NCBI GenBank assembly: GCA_032821775.1
Contig: JAVLRN010000002.1
Span: forward strand, 4,834,328-4,898,327
Length of the DNA stretch: 64,000 bases
Reading direction: 5' to 3'
DNA from: Sanguinoderma infundibulare
Lineage: Eukaryota; Basidiomycota; Agaricomycetes; Polyporales; Polyporaceae
The position numbers and the translations under genes are program-made. Positions 55,101 through 64,000 of this stretch are shown piece after piece (position 1 is the stretch's first letter; each line of letters starts with the position of its first letter). The notes under the pieces were generated by a model that saw only the letters and a list, made by a program, of their open reading frames with translations, had not been told where the DNA came from and made no database searches.

Positions 55101-55758
55101 CGTCGTCGACCCAAAGGTCGGTCCCGTCGACTATGACGTCGCCGTTACGGGGGTCGCGAGAGATGTACCGATATGAATAAATAACCTCTTTGTTGTTCTC
55201 GAGCAACTCGAAGAACTTCTGATGGGCGGGCTCCTTGAGCACCGGCCAGAGGCTATCCCGGCTAAGCTGGGACCCCAACCACGTCACCTCCTCAGTGAGG
55301 AAGGCGATGTTGGCTGCATTGATGGCGGCCTGGGCGGTCTGTACCGCGCTCGAGATGGCGGTCTCGTGCTGCGTAAACAGTCCACCCGCCTTGAACTCTG
55401 AGACAGCCTGCAACGTAGGCGTCTTGAGGACGAGGTGTGGTGGGGTGGTACCGGCCGTTTGATGGGCCTCTGCCTTGCGAAGGGCAGACCGGACGCTCTC
55501 TCGCTTTTCAGCGAGACTCGCGATCTGGCGGATCGGAGCTTCCAGGGCTTGACGGTAGTTAAGCGGGACGCACAAGGCGACATCCGCAACCGTCGCGGCG
55601 TTGTTCAGCGCAATGCGCCGAGTGAACGCGGCCGCATCTGTGGCGTCGTTGGACCGCCCCGCATGGGCTGCCTCGACCACAGTCGCCAGACCCGGGCTGA
55701 CAGCCCGAGTCATCGCGGAACCGAAGGAGATGGAGGAAGATGAGGCAGCGAAAGACAT
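52162..55758 (-). CDS. Penelope-like reverse transcriptase, unit 1
   Basis: Single-exon ORF of 1,198 aa. Residues 1-350 are helical with no known domain, 350-410 are low-complexity Gln/Gly/Arg, and the reverse-transcriptase core spans about 630-960: KIHKKPTGFRPIIP, then FVTGDVVAFYPNVP (first catalytic Asp), KQKRGLAMGVADSPDLANL and YIDD at residues 862-865 (53175-53164), which supplies the other two catalytic Asp. The KPTGFRP and RYIDDC contexts are typical of PLEs and telomerase relatives rather than LINE or LTR elements. A C-terminal GIY-YIG endonuclease is absent; the tail is Pro/Ala-rich. Without its own nuclease it would depend on a free 3' end such as a telomere. The start codon is 42 bp from the unit joint. 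No stop or frameshift, so probably functional. Confidence 0.93.
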   Translation of the reverse strand: MSFAASSSSISFGSAMTRAVSPGLATVVEAAHAGRSNDATDAAAFTRRIALNNAATVADVALCVPLNYRQALEAPIRQIASLAEKRESVRSALRKAEAHQTAGTTPPHLVLKTPTLQAVSEFKAGGLFTQHETAISSAVQTAQAAINAANIAFLTEEVTWLGSQLSRDSLWPVLKEPAHQKFFELLENNKEVIYSYRYISRDPRNGDVIVDGTDLWVDDGRYEGYTDLKPIGWRNSASVEKEYADLMSDLPWIAQRLISITENRATAMRQKIEKKTEIQKDADTVMADATRPGPSIQSSIDKAVSGKVKALEAKIKKASARIRSELTPLIKDLSSAHARKRQEAEGLEQVERQGGENRLLLHYSAAAQEVGQEQGGEETERQAGQTVRRRRKGRQGQGQGQGESQYVYGRPSTLPDRILTMTHTQALDYVLAHTPIGVIGASQFAAYVHTSPGVVVPDRIAYSLSVGLKYMYYSPRNSSLILDAFKDFERRLRWRIFFAFTEGPDRKYDPDYDVVRDPSGKPPPTLPLWLEKGIDRGRRFVNNTIAKIPAEEKGTATYKTLSPNPAEIRAFLEERNYVVTLTDKNLGLAVSERTWLHTQTLKLLSNDKDYQPISEIMANAIFRDKQTRIDRIASQIDEKTIELASLKVDKFLRSKFPAAGAKFHYPEFYGIPKIHKKPTGFRPIIPCHSVVFGPAAKFVSKQLKPLIRAAPTIIHGTKDLVLKLSKLKLPLAPYGERWYFVTGDVVAFYPNVPLDQCLDIVYQMWLDFTFDPLEFNATYEVDGIVKGSAGAELRTIADIFRNCLEVGNTDLICKYDNKLYKQKRGLAMGVADSPDLANLFGWHFEKLSHIMTDDRVAFYGRYIDDCFGIVRAKSSDAAQQYLDGKIKFDGCQILWESSELRCNFLDATFFFGGNGSSLEWRPYRKAKNHLERIPWISHHPLDVKRGTFTGEMSRLATLSSQFPVYLESVHDLVCLYVKRGYPQDLLENWTRKHLTERWDNRLRENNDRETESVLVLKSEYNTAWNWFNATEFGATILNYWRDWHVNADLGLPRPGISLADWPRPSPATLGKSLADTEGRFLTEVLTPPSGSLWIPDVRKISMLDSRVLVSRKRTKNMFDLTSLWKKMVFQKLDERVLSERDPDPVLPAPTPAPTPSSSALQPAVNILPTAPDDTEDVVYVNYDPSGRRSPGLGRGLFG

Positions 55759-55845
55759 GGTTAATGTCAGGAGTCTCCGGGCGAAGGATGTGTGGATAAA
55801 GGGTTAGGGAGGAGATGAACACCACGAACGACTATGCTACGAAAC

Positions 55846-55915
55846 GGTTGCCAACGGGGGACTTGGTAGTACCACGTCCCAGCCCCGTTTCGCTTATAAG
55901 CTCGTCAGGGCAACC
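55846..55915 (-). ncRNA. Hammerhead ribozyme, type I (unit 2)
   Basis: Same as the unit 1 ribozyme. Predicted cleavage lies between 55853 and 55852, 94 nt before the start codon of the unit 1 reverse transcriptase, so it would set the 5' end of that unit's RNA. Confidence 0.9.
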
Positions 55916-57232
55916 TTAGTATTCCCGTGTTTGCACGGGTCGCACGAACTCTCATTGGATACGGACAAATCGTACCATGGTCCGTGCGTTATTGCAAATC
56001 GAATGCGCAACGATTGCGTGATGCCGACGGGAAAGTCGACATGCCGGAGCACGCCATAAGACGTCAACGGCTCTCAAAATAGCATCGGACGGGCCGACAA
56101 CTAATAATGCTTACGTTTGATGGCCGGACAGCCGAGCAGCACGTGTTCGTGATGTTGATCTCTCCCATCACATCCGGACCGTAGTCCGGGAAAGATAAGA
56201 TAAGATGCATCACGTGTGTGCCTTATCATGTGATCCTTCGCAATGTAAGCGCCGCTTGCGGCGCTTACGGATCACATGACCACCGAGACAGACTAAAGGC
56301 GCTTAACCTTACATAATGAGCACGTGCGATTAAGCGCGCGCTTATCTCAACGGGTACTTCCGTTAGGGTTTGGTTAGAGTCTGGGTTCGGGTTAGGGTCC
56401 GGTTAGGGTTAGCTAATGAATAAACATAAGCGTTGCGCATATATTCAGCGATTAAGCCGAGTAACAAGACTCACGGTTAGGGTTTGGGTTAGACCGCGCC
56501 GGCCCCAGTGAGCGGGGCCGTGAGTAATGTTGATGTGCAATAAAGTGCTTGCTACCGAGGAGTTGCAAGAGGTTAGTATGGTATAGGCGTTGAAGACAGT
56601 TCACGGGGGATCAGGTCGTCACGACCGGCATATAAGTGACTTCCCACTTGCCACTAGGCCGGTACAGTGTGTGACAACACATTTCTGATACGACGAGAAG
56701 ACCGTATTTCCTCGAGCCAATGCCCAAGTGGACAGCAACGGTTGCCGTCCGGGTCCGCTCCCCCAAGCAGTGAGCTTACGAAGTATAAAGTCCAGTGCGC
56801 GTAGCCGAAGCAGTCGCGTCCGTGATCACGGATCAGTTACTTGTTATCGCCCACGTCACGCATGTGCTCAAACACGGATTATATCATCGCGCGTGACATG
56901 TTTACCGCTCGCTCTCGATTAAATCATCAAGTCGTATACGGTGACGTTGAACAGTACGATCGAGGCACGAACTGGCCATTCCTTCTACTTCCGAAGACCC
57001 AATCGTCCGCCAGGCACGGCCGAAACGGGGTCCAATCCATAAAAGTAACAGTTCGTTCCGCCCGGTGCCAAACCGGGGGTCGTTGGGTACAGTTTTCCCA
57101 TTCGCTGGGGACAATGGTATAGCCCATACGGGACCATCCGGGGCGAACCCCGGCCACCAGTGCCATTCCCGGCGCCCGCTTGAAGTGTTACGATCTGCGG
57201 GTCCGGACTGTTCATTCGCTTGTGTCTTCGCC

Positions 57233-60200
57233 TTAACCAAATAGGCCTCTTCCGAGACCAGGCGAACGCCTTCCAGAAGGGTCGTAATTGACGTAGACCA
57301 CATCTTCAGTGTCATCCGGTGCGGTAGGTAGTATATTAACCGCTGGCTGAAGTGCAGAGCTGGAAGGGGTAGGTGCGGGTGTTGGAGCCGGTAAAACCGG
57401 GTCGGGATCTCGTTCCGACAACACCCGTTCGTCTAACTTCTGGAACACCATCTTTTTCCAAAGACTTGTAAGGTCGAACATGTTTTTCGTGCGCTTTCGC
57501 GACACTAAAACTCGACTGTCTAACATACTGATTTTACGGACGTCGGGAATCCAAAGACTCCCGGACGGTGGAGTGAGCACCTCCGTTAAGAAGCGCCCCT
57601 CCGTGTCCGCCAGCGACTTTCCAAGAGTCGCCGGCGACGGCCGTGGCCAATCCGCCAGGGAGATTCCGGGGCGGGGAAGACCGAGATCTGCATTAACATG
57701 CCAATCTCTCCAGTAATTAAGAATGGTTGCTCCAAACTCAGTAGCATTGAACCAATTCCAGGCTGTATTGTACTCGGACTTAAGGACCAAGACGCTTTCG
57801 GTTTCGCGGTCGTTATTCTCACGTAAACGATTATCCCAGCGCTCGGTAAGGTGTTTCCTTGTCCAGTTTTCCAATAAGTCTTGCGGGTAGCCGCGCTTTA
57901 CGTACAGACATACCAAGTCGTGTACGCTCTCCAAGTAGACGGGGAATTGACTACTAAGCGTGGCGAGCCGCGACATCTCACCGGTAAAAGTACCGCGTTT
58001 AACATCGAGGGGATGATGAGATATCCAAGGAATTCGCTCAAGGTGGTTTTTCGCCTTGCGGTACGGACGCCATTCGAGGGACGAGCCATTGCCCCCGAAA
58101 AAGAATGTTGCGTCTAAAAAGTTACACCGCAATTCGGACGATTCCCACAAGATTTGACAGCCATCGAATTTAATTTTACCGTCGAGATATTGTTGAGCTG
58201 CATCGCTACTCTTAGCGCGCACAATACCGAAACAGTCATCGATGTATCGACCGTAGAAAGCTACGCGATCGTCGGTCATTATATGACTAAGCTTTTCGAA
58301 GTGCCAACCAAATAGGTTAGCTAAATCGGGAGAGTCCGCGACGCCCATAGCAAGGCCTCGCTTTTGCTTATATAATTTGTTGTCATATTTGCATATCAAA
58401 TCAGTGTTGCCAACCTCAAGGCAGTTACGGAAGATATCAGCGATCGTGCGGAGCTCAGCGCCTGCAGAGCCCTTTACGATGCCGTCGACTTCATACGTAG
58501 CATTGAATTCTAGCGGATCGAACGTGAAGTCCAGCCACATCTGGTACACAATATCCAGACATTGATCGAGGGGAACGTTCGGGTAGAATGCGACTACGTC
58601 GCCGGTGACAAAGTACCACCGTTCGCCGTAAGGCGCGAGAGGAAGTTTAAGCTTGCTCAATTTTAACACCAGGTCTTTGGTTCCATGAATGATGGTTGGC
58701 GCCGCTCTAATGAGGGGTTTGAGTTGCTTGGACACGAATTTTGCTGCAGGCCCGAAAACGACGGAATGACATGGTATAATGGGCCGGAAGCCCGTCGGTT
58801 TCTTATGAATTTTCGGTATGCCGTAAAATTCCGGATAGTGGAATTTTGCTCCGGCCGCCGGGAACTTGCTACGCAAGAACTTGTCGACTTTGAGTGAGGC
58901 CAGCTCGATTGTTTTCTCATCGATCTGAGATGCTATACGATCGATACGTGTCTGTTTATCTCTAAATATTGCGTTTGCCATTATTTCACTAATAGGTTGA
59001 TAGTCCTTATCGTTACTTAATAGCTTTAGAGTTTGTGTATGTAACCAGGTACGCTCGGACACCGCGAGTCCCAAGTTCTTGTCGGTTAGAGTGACTACAT
59101 AGTTTCGCTCTTCAAGAAAGGCTCTTATTTCGGCGGGGTTCGGGCTGAGCGTTTTATAGGTAGCCGTTCCCTTTTCTTCAGCCGGGATTTTGGCGATCGT
59201 GTTATTAACGAAGCGCCTCCCACGGTCGATGCCTTTTTCGAGCCATAGCGGTAAAGTCGGTGGCGGCTTGCCCGAAGGGTCGCGCACCACGTCATAATCT
59301 GGATCATACTTACGGTCAGGTCCCTCGGTAAACGCAAAGAATATGCGCCATCGCAGGCGGCGTTCGAAATCTTTGAATGCATCCAGTATCAAACTAGAAT
59401 TGCGAGGGGAATAGTACATATATTTAAGTCCGACGGAGAGCGAGTATGCGATGCGATCCGGTACAACTACACCAGGCGACGTATGAACGTACGCCGCGAA
59501 CTGGGACGCCCCAATAACACCGATCGGGGTGTGCGCGAGCACGTAATCAAGAGCCTGTGTGTGTGTCATAGTTAGTATCCGGTCCGGAAGGGTAGAGGGG
59601 CGACCATATACGTACTGGCTTTCGCCTTGCCCTTGCCCTTGGCCTTGTCGGCCTTTCCGGCGTCGGCGGACTGTTTGCCCGGCTTGCCTTTCGGTTTCTT
59701 CTCCTCCTTGTTCTTGCCCGACTTCTTGGGCTGCTGCTGAGTAGTGGAGGAGGAGGCGGTTTTCCCCGCCTTGCCGTTCGACTTGTTCGAGGCCTTCTGC
59801 TTCTTGTCGCTTGCGAGCGTGAGCTGAAGAGAGGTCTTTGATCAGCGGGGTAAGTTCGGAACGAATCCGGGCACTTGCCTTTTTGATCTTGGCCTCGAGC
59901 GCCTTCACTTTGCCTGACACGGCCTTGTCGATTGACGATTGAATGGACGGCCCGGGGCGCGTCGCATCGGCCATGACGGTGTCGGCGTCTTTCTGAATCT
60001 CCGTCTTCTTCTCGATCTTCTGGCGCATGGCTGTAGCGCGGTTCTCCGTGATGGAGATGAGGCGCTGCGCGATCCAAGGGAGATCGGACATGAGATCCGC
60101 GTACTCCTTCTCTACGGAGGCGGAGTTTCTCCAGCCAATCGGCTTCAAGTCGGTGTAGCCCTCATAGCGACCGTCGTCGACCCAAAGGTCGGTCCCGTCG

Positions 60201-60829
60201 ACTATGACGTCGCCGTTACGGGGGTCGCGAGAGATGTACCGATATGAATAAATAACCTCTTTGTTGTTCTCGAGCAACTCGAAGAACTTCTGATGGGCGG
60301 GCTCCTTGAGCACCGGCCAGAGGCTATCCCGGCTAAGCTGGGACCCCAACCACGTCACCTCCTCAGTGAGGAAGGCGATGTTGGCTGCATTGATGGCGGC
60401 CTGGGCGGTCTGTACCGCGCTCGAGATGGCGGTCTCGTGCTGCGTAAACAGTCCACCCGCCTTGAACTCTGAGACAGCCTGCAACGTAGGCGTCTTGAGG
60501 ACGAGGTGTGGTGGGGTGGTACCGGCCGTTTGATGGGCCTCTGCCTTGCGAAGGGCAGACCGGACGCTCTCTCGCTTTTCAGCGAGACTCGCGATCTGGC
60601 GGATCGGAGCTTCCAGGGCTTGACGGTAGTTAAGCGGGACGCACAAGGCGACATCCGCAACCGTCGCGGCGTTGTTCAGCGCAATGCGCCGAGTGAACGC
60701 GGCCGCATCTGTGGCGTCGTTGGACCGCCCCGCATGGGCTGCCTCGACCACAGTCGCCAGACCCGGGCTGACAGCCCGAGTCATCGCGGAACCGAAGGAG
60801 ATGGAGGAAGATGAGGCAGCGAAAGACAT
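57233..60829 (-). CDS. Penelope-like reverse transcriptase, unit 2
   Basis: 1,198-aa ORF identical in translation to unit 1; YIDD at 58246-58235. Intact. No endonuclease domain. Start codon 41-42 bp from the joint with unit 3. Confidence 0.93.
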   Translation of the reverse strand: MSFAASSSSISFGSAMTRAVSPGLATVVEAAHAGRSNDATDAAAFTRRIALNNAATVADVALCVPLNYRQALEAPIRQIASLAEKRESVRSALRKAEAHQTAGTTPPHLVLKTPTLQAVSEFKAGGLFTQHETAISSAVQTAQAAINAANIAFLTEEVTWLGSQLSRDSLWPVLKEPAHQKFFELLENNKEVIYSYRYISRDPRNGDVIVDGTDLWVDDGRYEGYTDLKPIGWRNSASVEKEYADLMSDLPWIAQRLISITENRATAMRQKIEKKTEIQKDADTVMADATRPGPSIQSSIDKAVSGKVKALEAKIKKASARIRSELTPLIKDLSSAHARKRQEAEGLEQVERQGGENRLLLHYSAAAQEVGQEQGGEETERQAGQTVRRRRKGRQGQGQGQGESQYVYGRPSTLPDRILTMTHTQALDYVLAHTPIGVIGASQFAAYVHTSPGVVVPDRIAYSLSVGLKYMYYSPRNSSLILDAFKDFERRLRWRIFFAFTEGPDRKYDPDYDVVRDPSGKPPPTLPLWLEKGIDRGRRFVNNTIAKIPAEEKGTATYKTLSPNPAEIRAFLEERNYVVTLTDKNLGLAVSERTWLHTQTLKLLSNDKDYQPISEIMANAIFRDKQTRIDRIASQIDEKTIELASLKVDKFLRSKFPAAGAKFHYPEFYGIPKIHKKPTGFRPIIPCHSVVFGPAAKFVSKQLKPLIRAAPTIIHGTKDLVLKLSKLKLPLAPYGERWYFVTGDVVAFYPNVPLDQCLDIVYQMWLDFTFDPLEFNATYEVDGIVKGSAGAELRTIADIFRNCLEVGNTDLICKYDNKLYKQKRGLAMGVADSPDLANLFGWHFEKLSHIMTDDRVAFYGRYIDDCFGIVRAKSSDAAQQYLDGKIKFDGCQILWESSELRCNFLDATFFFGGNGSSLEWRPYRKAKNHLERIPWISHHPLDVKRGTFTGEMSRLATLSSQFPVYLESVHDLVCLYVKRGYPQDLLENWTRKHLTERWDNRLRENNDRETESVLVLKSEYNTAWNWFNATEFGATILNYWRDWHVNADLGLPRPGISLADWPRPSPATLGKSLADTEGRFLTEVLTPPSGSLWIPDVRKISMLDSRVLVSRKRTKNMFDLTSLWKKMVFQKLDERVLSERDPDPVLPAPTPAPTPSSSALQPAVNILPTAPDDTEDVVYVNYDPSGRRSPGLGRGLFG

Positions 60830-60916
60830 GGTTAATGTCAGGAGTCTCCGGGCGAAGGATGTGTGGATAAAGGGTTAGGGAGGAGATGAACACCACGAAC
60901 GACTATGCTACGAAAC

Positions 60917-60986
60917 GGTTGCCAACGGGGGACTTGGTAGTACCACGTCCCAGCCCCGTTTCGCTTATAAGCTCGTCAGGGCAACC
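60917..60986 (-). ncRNA. Hammerhead ribozyme, type I (unit 3)
   Basis: Same sequence and fold as the unit 1 and 2 ribozymes. It would process the 5' end of transcripts reading into unit 2. Confidence 0.9.
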
Positions 60987-62303
60987 TTAGTATTCCCGTG
61001 TTTGCACGGGTCGCACGAACTCTCATTGGATACGGACAAATCGTACCATGGTCCGTGCGTTATTGCAAATCGAATGCGCAACGATTGCGTGATGCCGACG
61101 GGAAAGTCGACATGCCGGAGCACGCCATAAGACGTCAACGGCTCTCAAAATAGCATCGGACGGGCCGACAACTAATAATGCTTACGTTTGATGGCCGGAC
61201 AGCCGAGCAGCACGTGTTCGTGATGTTGATCTCTCCCATCACATCCGGACCGTAGTCCGGGAAAGATAAGATAAGATGCATCACGTGTGTGCCTTATCAT
61301 GTGATCCTTCGCAATGTAAGCGCCGCTTGCGGCGCTTACGGATCACATGACCACCGAGACAGACTAAAGGCGCTTAACCTTACATAATGAGCACGTGCGA
61401 TTAAGCGCGCGCTTATCTCAACGGGTACTTCCGTTAGGGTTTGGTTAGAGTCTGGGTTCGGGTTAGGGTCCGGTTAGGGTTAGCTAATGAATAAACATAA
61501 GCGTTGCGCATATATTCAGCGATTAAGCCGAGTAACAAGACTCACGGTTAGGGTTTGGGTTAGACCGCGCCGGCCCCAGTGAGCGGGGCCGTGAGTAATG
61601 TTGATGTGCAATAAAGTGCTTGCTACCGAGGAGTTGCAAGAGGTTAGTATGGTATAGGCGTTGAAGACAGTTCACGGGGGATCAGGTCGTCACGACCGGC
61701 ATATAAGTGACTTCCCACTTGCCACTAGGCCGGTACAGTGTGTGACAACACATTTCTGATACGACGAGAAGACCGTATTTCCTCGAGCCAATGCCCAAGT
61801 GGACAGCAACGGTTGCCGTCCGGGTCCGCTCCCCCAAGCAGTGAGCTTACGAAGTATAAAGTCCAGTGCGCGTAGCCGAAGCAGTCGCGTCCGTGATCAC
61901 GGATCAGTTACTTGTTATCGCCCACGTCACGCATGTGCTCAAACACGGATTATATCATCGCGCGTGACATGTTTACCGCTCGCTCTCGATTAAATCATCA
62001 AGTCGTATACGGTGACGTTGAACAGTACGATCGAGGCACGAACTGGCCATTCCTTCTACTTCCGAAGACCCAATCGTCCGCCAGGCACGGCCGAAACGGG
62101 GTCCAATCCATAAAAGTAACAGTTCGTTCCGCCCGGTGCCAAACCGGGGGTCGTTGGGTACAGTTTTCCCATTCGCTGGGGACAATGGTATAGCCCATAC
62201 GGGACCATCCGGGGCGAACCCCGGCCACCAGTGCCATTCCCGGCGCCCGCTTGAAGTGTTACGATCTGCGGGTCCGGACTGTTCATTCGCTTGTGTCTTC
62301 GCC

Positions 62304-63876
62304 TTAACCAAATAGGCCTCTTCCGAGACCAGGCGAACGCCTTCCAGAAGGGTCGTAATTGACGTAGACCACATCTTCAGTGTCATCCGGTGCGGTAGGT
62401 AGTATATTAACCGCTGGCTGAAGTGCAGAGCTGGAAGGGGTAGGTGCGGGTGTTGGAGCCGGTAAAACCGGGTCGGGATCTCGTTCCGACAACACCCGTT
62501 CGTCTAACTTCTGGAACACCATCTTTTTCCAAAGACTTGTAAGGTCGAACATGTTTTTCGTGCGCTTTCGCGACACTAAAACTCGACTGTCTAACATACT
62601 GATTTTACGGACGTCGGGAATCCAAAGACTCCCGGACGGTGGAGTGAGCACCTCCGTTAAGAAGCGCCCCTCCGTGTCCGCCAGCGACTTTCCAAGAGTC
62701 GCCGGCGACGGCCGTGGCCAATCCGCCAGGGAGATTCCGGGGCGGGGAAGACCGAGATCTGCATTAACATGCCAATCTCTCCAGTAATTAAGAATGGTTG
62801 CTCCAAACTCAGTAGCATTGAACCAATTCCAGGCTGTATTGTACTCGGACTTAAGGACCAAGACGCTTTCGGTTTCGCGGTCGTTATTCTCACGTAAACG
62901 ATTATCCCAGCGCTCGGTAAGGTGTTTCCTTGTCCAGTTTTCCAATAAGTCTTGCGGGTAGCCGCGCTTTACGTACAGACATACCAAGTCGTGTACGCTC
63001 TCCAAGTAGACGGGGAATTGACTACTAAGCGTGGCGAGCCGCGACATCTCACCGGTAAAAGTACCGCGTTTAACATCGAGGGGATGATGAGATATCCAAG
63101 GAATTCGCTCAAGGTGGTTTTTCGCCTTGCGGTACGGACGCCATTCGAGGGACGAGCCATTGCCCCCGAAAAAGAATGTTGCGTCTAAAAAGTTACACCG
63201 CAATTCGGACGATTCCCACAAGATTTGACAGCCATCGAATTTAATTTTACCGTCGAGATATTGTTGAGCTGCATCGCTACTCTTAGCGCGCACAATACCG
63301 AAACAGTCATCGATGTATCGACCGTAGAAAGCTACGCGATCGTCGGTCATTATATGACTAAGCTTTTCGAAGTGCCAACCAAATAGGTTAGCTAAATCGG
63401 GAGAGTCCGCGACGCCCATAGCAAGGCCTCGCTTTTGCTTATATAATTTGTTGTCATATTTGCATATCAAATCAGTGTTGCCAACCTCAAGGCAGTTACG
63501 GAAGATATCAGCGATCGTGCGGAGCTCAGCGCCTGCAGAGCCCTTTACGATGCCGTCGACTTCATACGTAGCATTGAATTCTAGCGGATCGAACGTGAAG
63601 TCCAGCCACATCTGGTACACAATATCCAGACATTGATCGAGGGGAACGTTCGGGTAGAATGCGACTACGTCGCCGGTGACAAAGTACCACCGTTCGCCGT
63701 AAGGCGCGAGAGGAAGTTTAAGCTTGCTCAATTTTAACACCAGGTCTTTGGTTCCATGAATGATGGTTGGCGCCGCTCTAATGAGGGGTTTGAGTTGCTT
63801 GGACACGAATTTTGCTGCAGGCCCGAAAACGACGGAATGACATGGTATAATGGGCCGGAAGCCCGTCGGTTTCTTA
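62304..63876 (-). pseudogene. Penelope-like reverse transcriptase, unit 3, N-terminally truncated
   Basis: Encodes about residues 675-1198 of the 1,198-aa protein and is open up to the telomere junction; the first Met is at 63806. The catalytic Asp motifs remain (YIDD at 63317-63306), but the N-terminal 670 residues and the promoter side are gone. Confidence 0.92.
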
Positions 63877-64000
63877 GGGTTAGGGTTAGGGTTAGGGTTA
63901 GGGTTAGGGTTAGGGTTAGGGTTAGGGTTAGGGTTAGGGTTAGGGTTAGGGTTAGGGTTAGGGTTAGGGTTAGGGTTAGGGTTAGGGTTAGGGTTAGGGT
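63874..64000 (+). repeat. Terminal telomere array, TTAGGG
   Basis: About 21 uninterrupted TTAGGG repeats run to the edge of the window, G-rich strand 5' to 3' outward. This places the right edge at the chromosome end. The first TTA is shared with the truncated element. Confidence 0.98.

Larger units (their letters stand above)
50729..55799 (-). mobile_element. Penelope-like retroelement unit 1 (Coprina/Athena type)
   Basis: First complete 5,071-bp unit. From the inner end: telomere-like AGGGTTAGGG, the terminal repeat with hammerhead (50729-51291), a 3' region with further telomere-like tracts (51291-51342 and 51402-51424), and the reverse-transcriptase ORF on the minus strand. Its outer end is joined directly to unit 2. 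Head-to-tail copies with telomere repeats at the joints and 3' ends facing inward match the telomere-associated, endonuclease-deficient PLEs known from basidiomycetes and bdelloid rotifers. Confidence 0.92.
55800..60870 (-). mobile_element. Penelope-like retroelement unit 2
   Basis: Second complete 5,071-bp unit, with the terminal repeat at 55800-56362. I found no difference from unit 1 wherever I compared them, and the encoded proteins are identical. It is joined to unit 1 at AGGGTTAGGG and to unit 3 in the same way. Confidence 0.92.
60871..63876 (-). mobile_element. Penelope-like retroelement unit 3, 5'-truncated by the telomere
   Basis: Matches units 1 and 2 from its inner end (terminal repeat 60871-61433) up to about 63876, where the sequence passes from element (..TTTCTTA) into TTAGGG repeats with no filler. 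The missing part is the RNA 5' half, as expected from incomplete reverse transcription or from end loss followed by telomere addition. Confidence 0.93.

Noticed and set aside
50729..55799. Long-terminal-repeat retrotransposon or LINE
   Set aside because: No integrase, protease, RNase H, apurinic endonuclease or poly(A) tail; the reverse-transcriptase motif contexts and the hammerhead point to a Penelope-like element.

Overview
The window is the right-hand end of a chromosome from a filamentous basidiomycete, most likely an Agaricomycete. This rests on short GT-AG introns (about 50-60 bp), a divergent aegerolysin/MACPF gene pair, the fungal type of NFX1-helicase and Ubp2 sequences, and a TTAGGG telomere running off the right edge (63874-64000). 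The species cannot be named from the sequence.

Layout. (1) 1-7585 has no supportable protein gene but holds several perfect palindromes; it is followed by an intron-containing tRNA-His (7586-7667, minus). (2) 7910-10977 is an intact Polo-like kinase. (3) 11.7-22.6 kb is an accessory block: two divergent helical-protein genes (12190-13621 minus; 14264-16018 plus, the latter with a central hydrophobic segment as in alpha-helical pore formers), a decayed copy of the second (16620-17500), a scrap of that copy (11780-11970), then an aegerolysin (18700-19283, minus) divergent from a pleurotolysin-B-like MACPF gene (20489-22607, plus). (4) 22846-23856 is a broken BTB/POZ gene. (5) 25-38.5 kb is ordinary chromosome: two short-chain dehydrogenase paralogs either side of NMD3, then a long NFX1/ZNFX1-type helicase with CCCH, NFX1-type and RZ-type zinc fingers (minus). 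(6) 38.9-43.3 kb is a Ubp2-like deubiquitinase pseudogene that has lost its catalytic Cys and His.

(7) 44.1-64.0 kb is the subtelomere. It contains a fragment of a Penelope-like element (PLE) terminal repeat, an unrecognised eight-exon gene (45269-49204) whose 5' flank is repeated after it, a second copy of that gene cut off after three codons and capped with telomere repeats, a solo PLE terminal repeat, and 2.6 head-to-tail copies of a 5,071-bp endonuclease-less PLE of the Coprina/Athena kind. The last PLE copy is cut inside the reverse-transcriptase domain and runs straight into the telomere. All PLE copies are on the minus strand with the RNA 3' end facing inward, the polarity expected if reverse transcription is primed from the chromosome's own G-strand 3' end. 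Five copies of the terminal repeat contain a complete type I hammerhead ribozyme; in the tandem units self-cleavage would yield 5,071-nt monomers.

The most interesting parts are the hammerhead-bearing telomeric retroelement array, with its readable record of repeated end loss and repair, the subtelomeric gene whose distal half lies between inverted minisatellites and has reversed base skew, and the cluster of pore-forming or pore-former-like genes.
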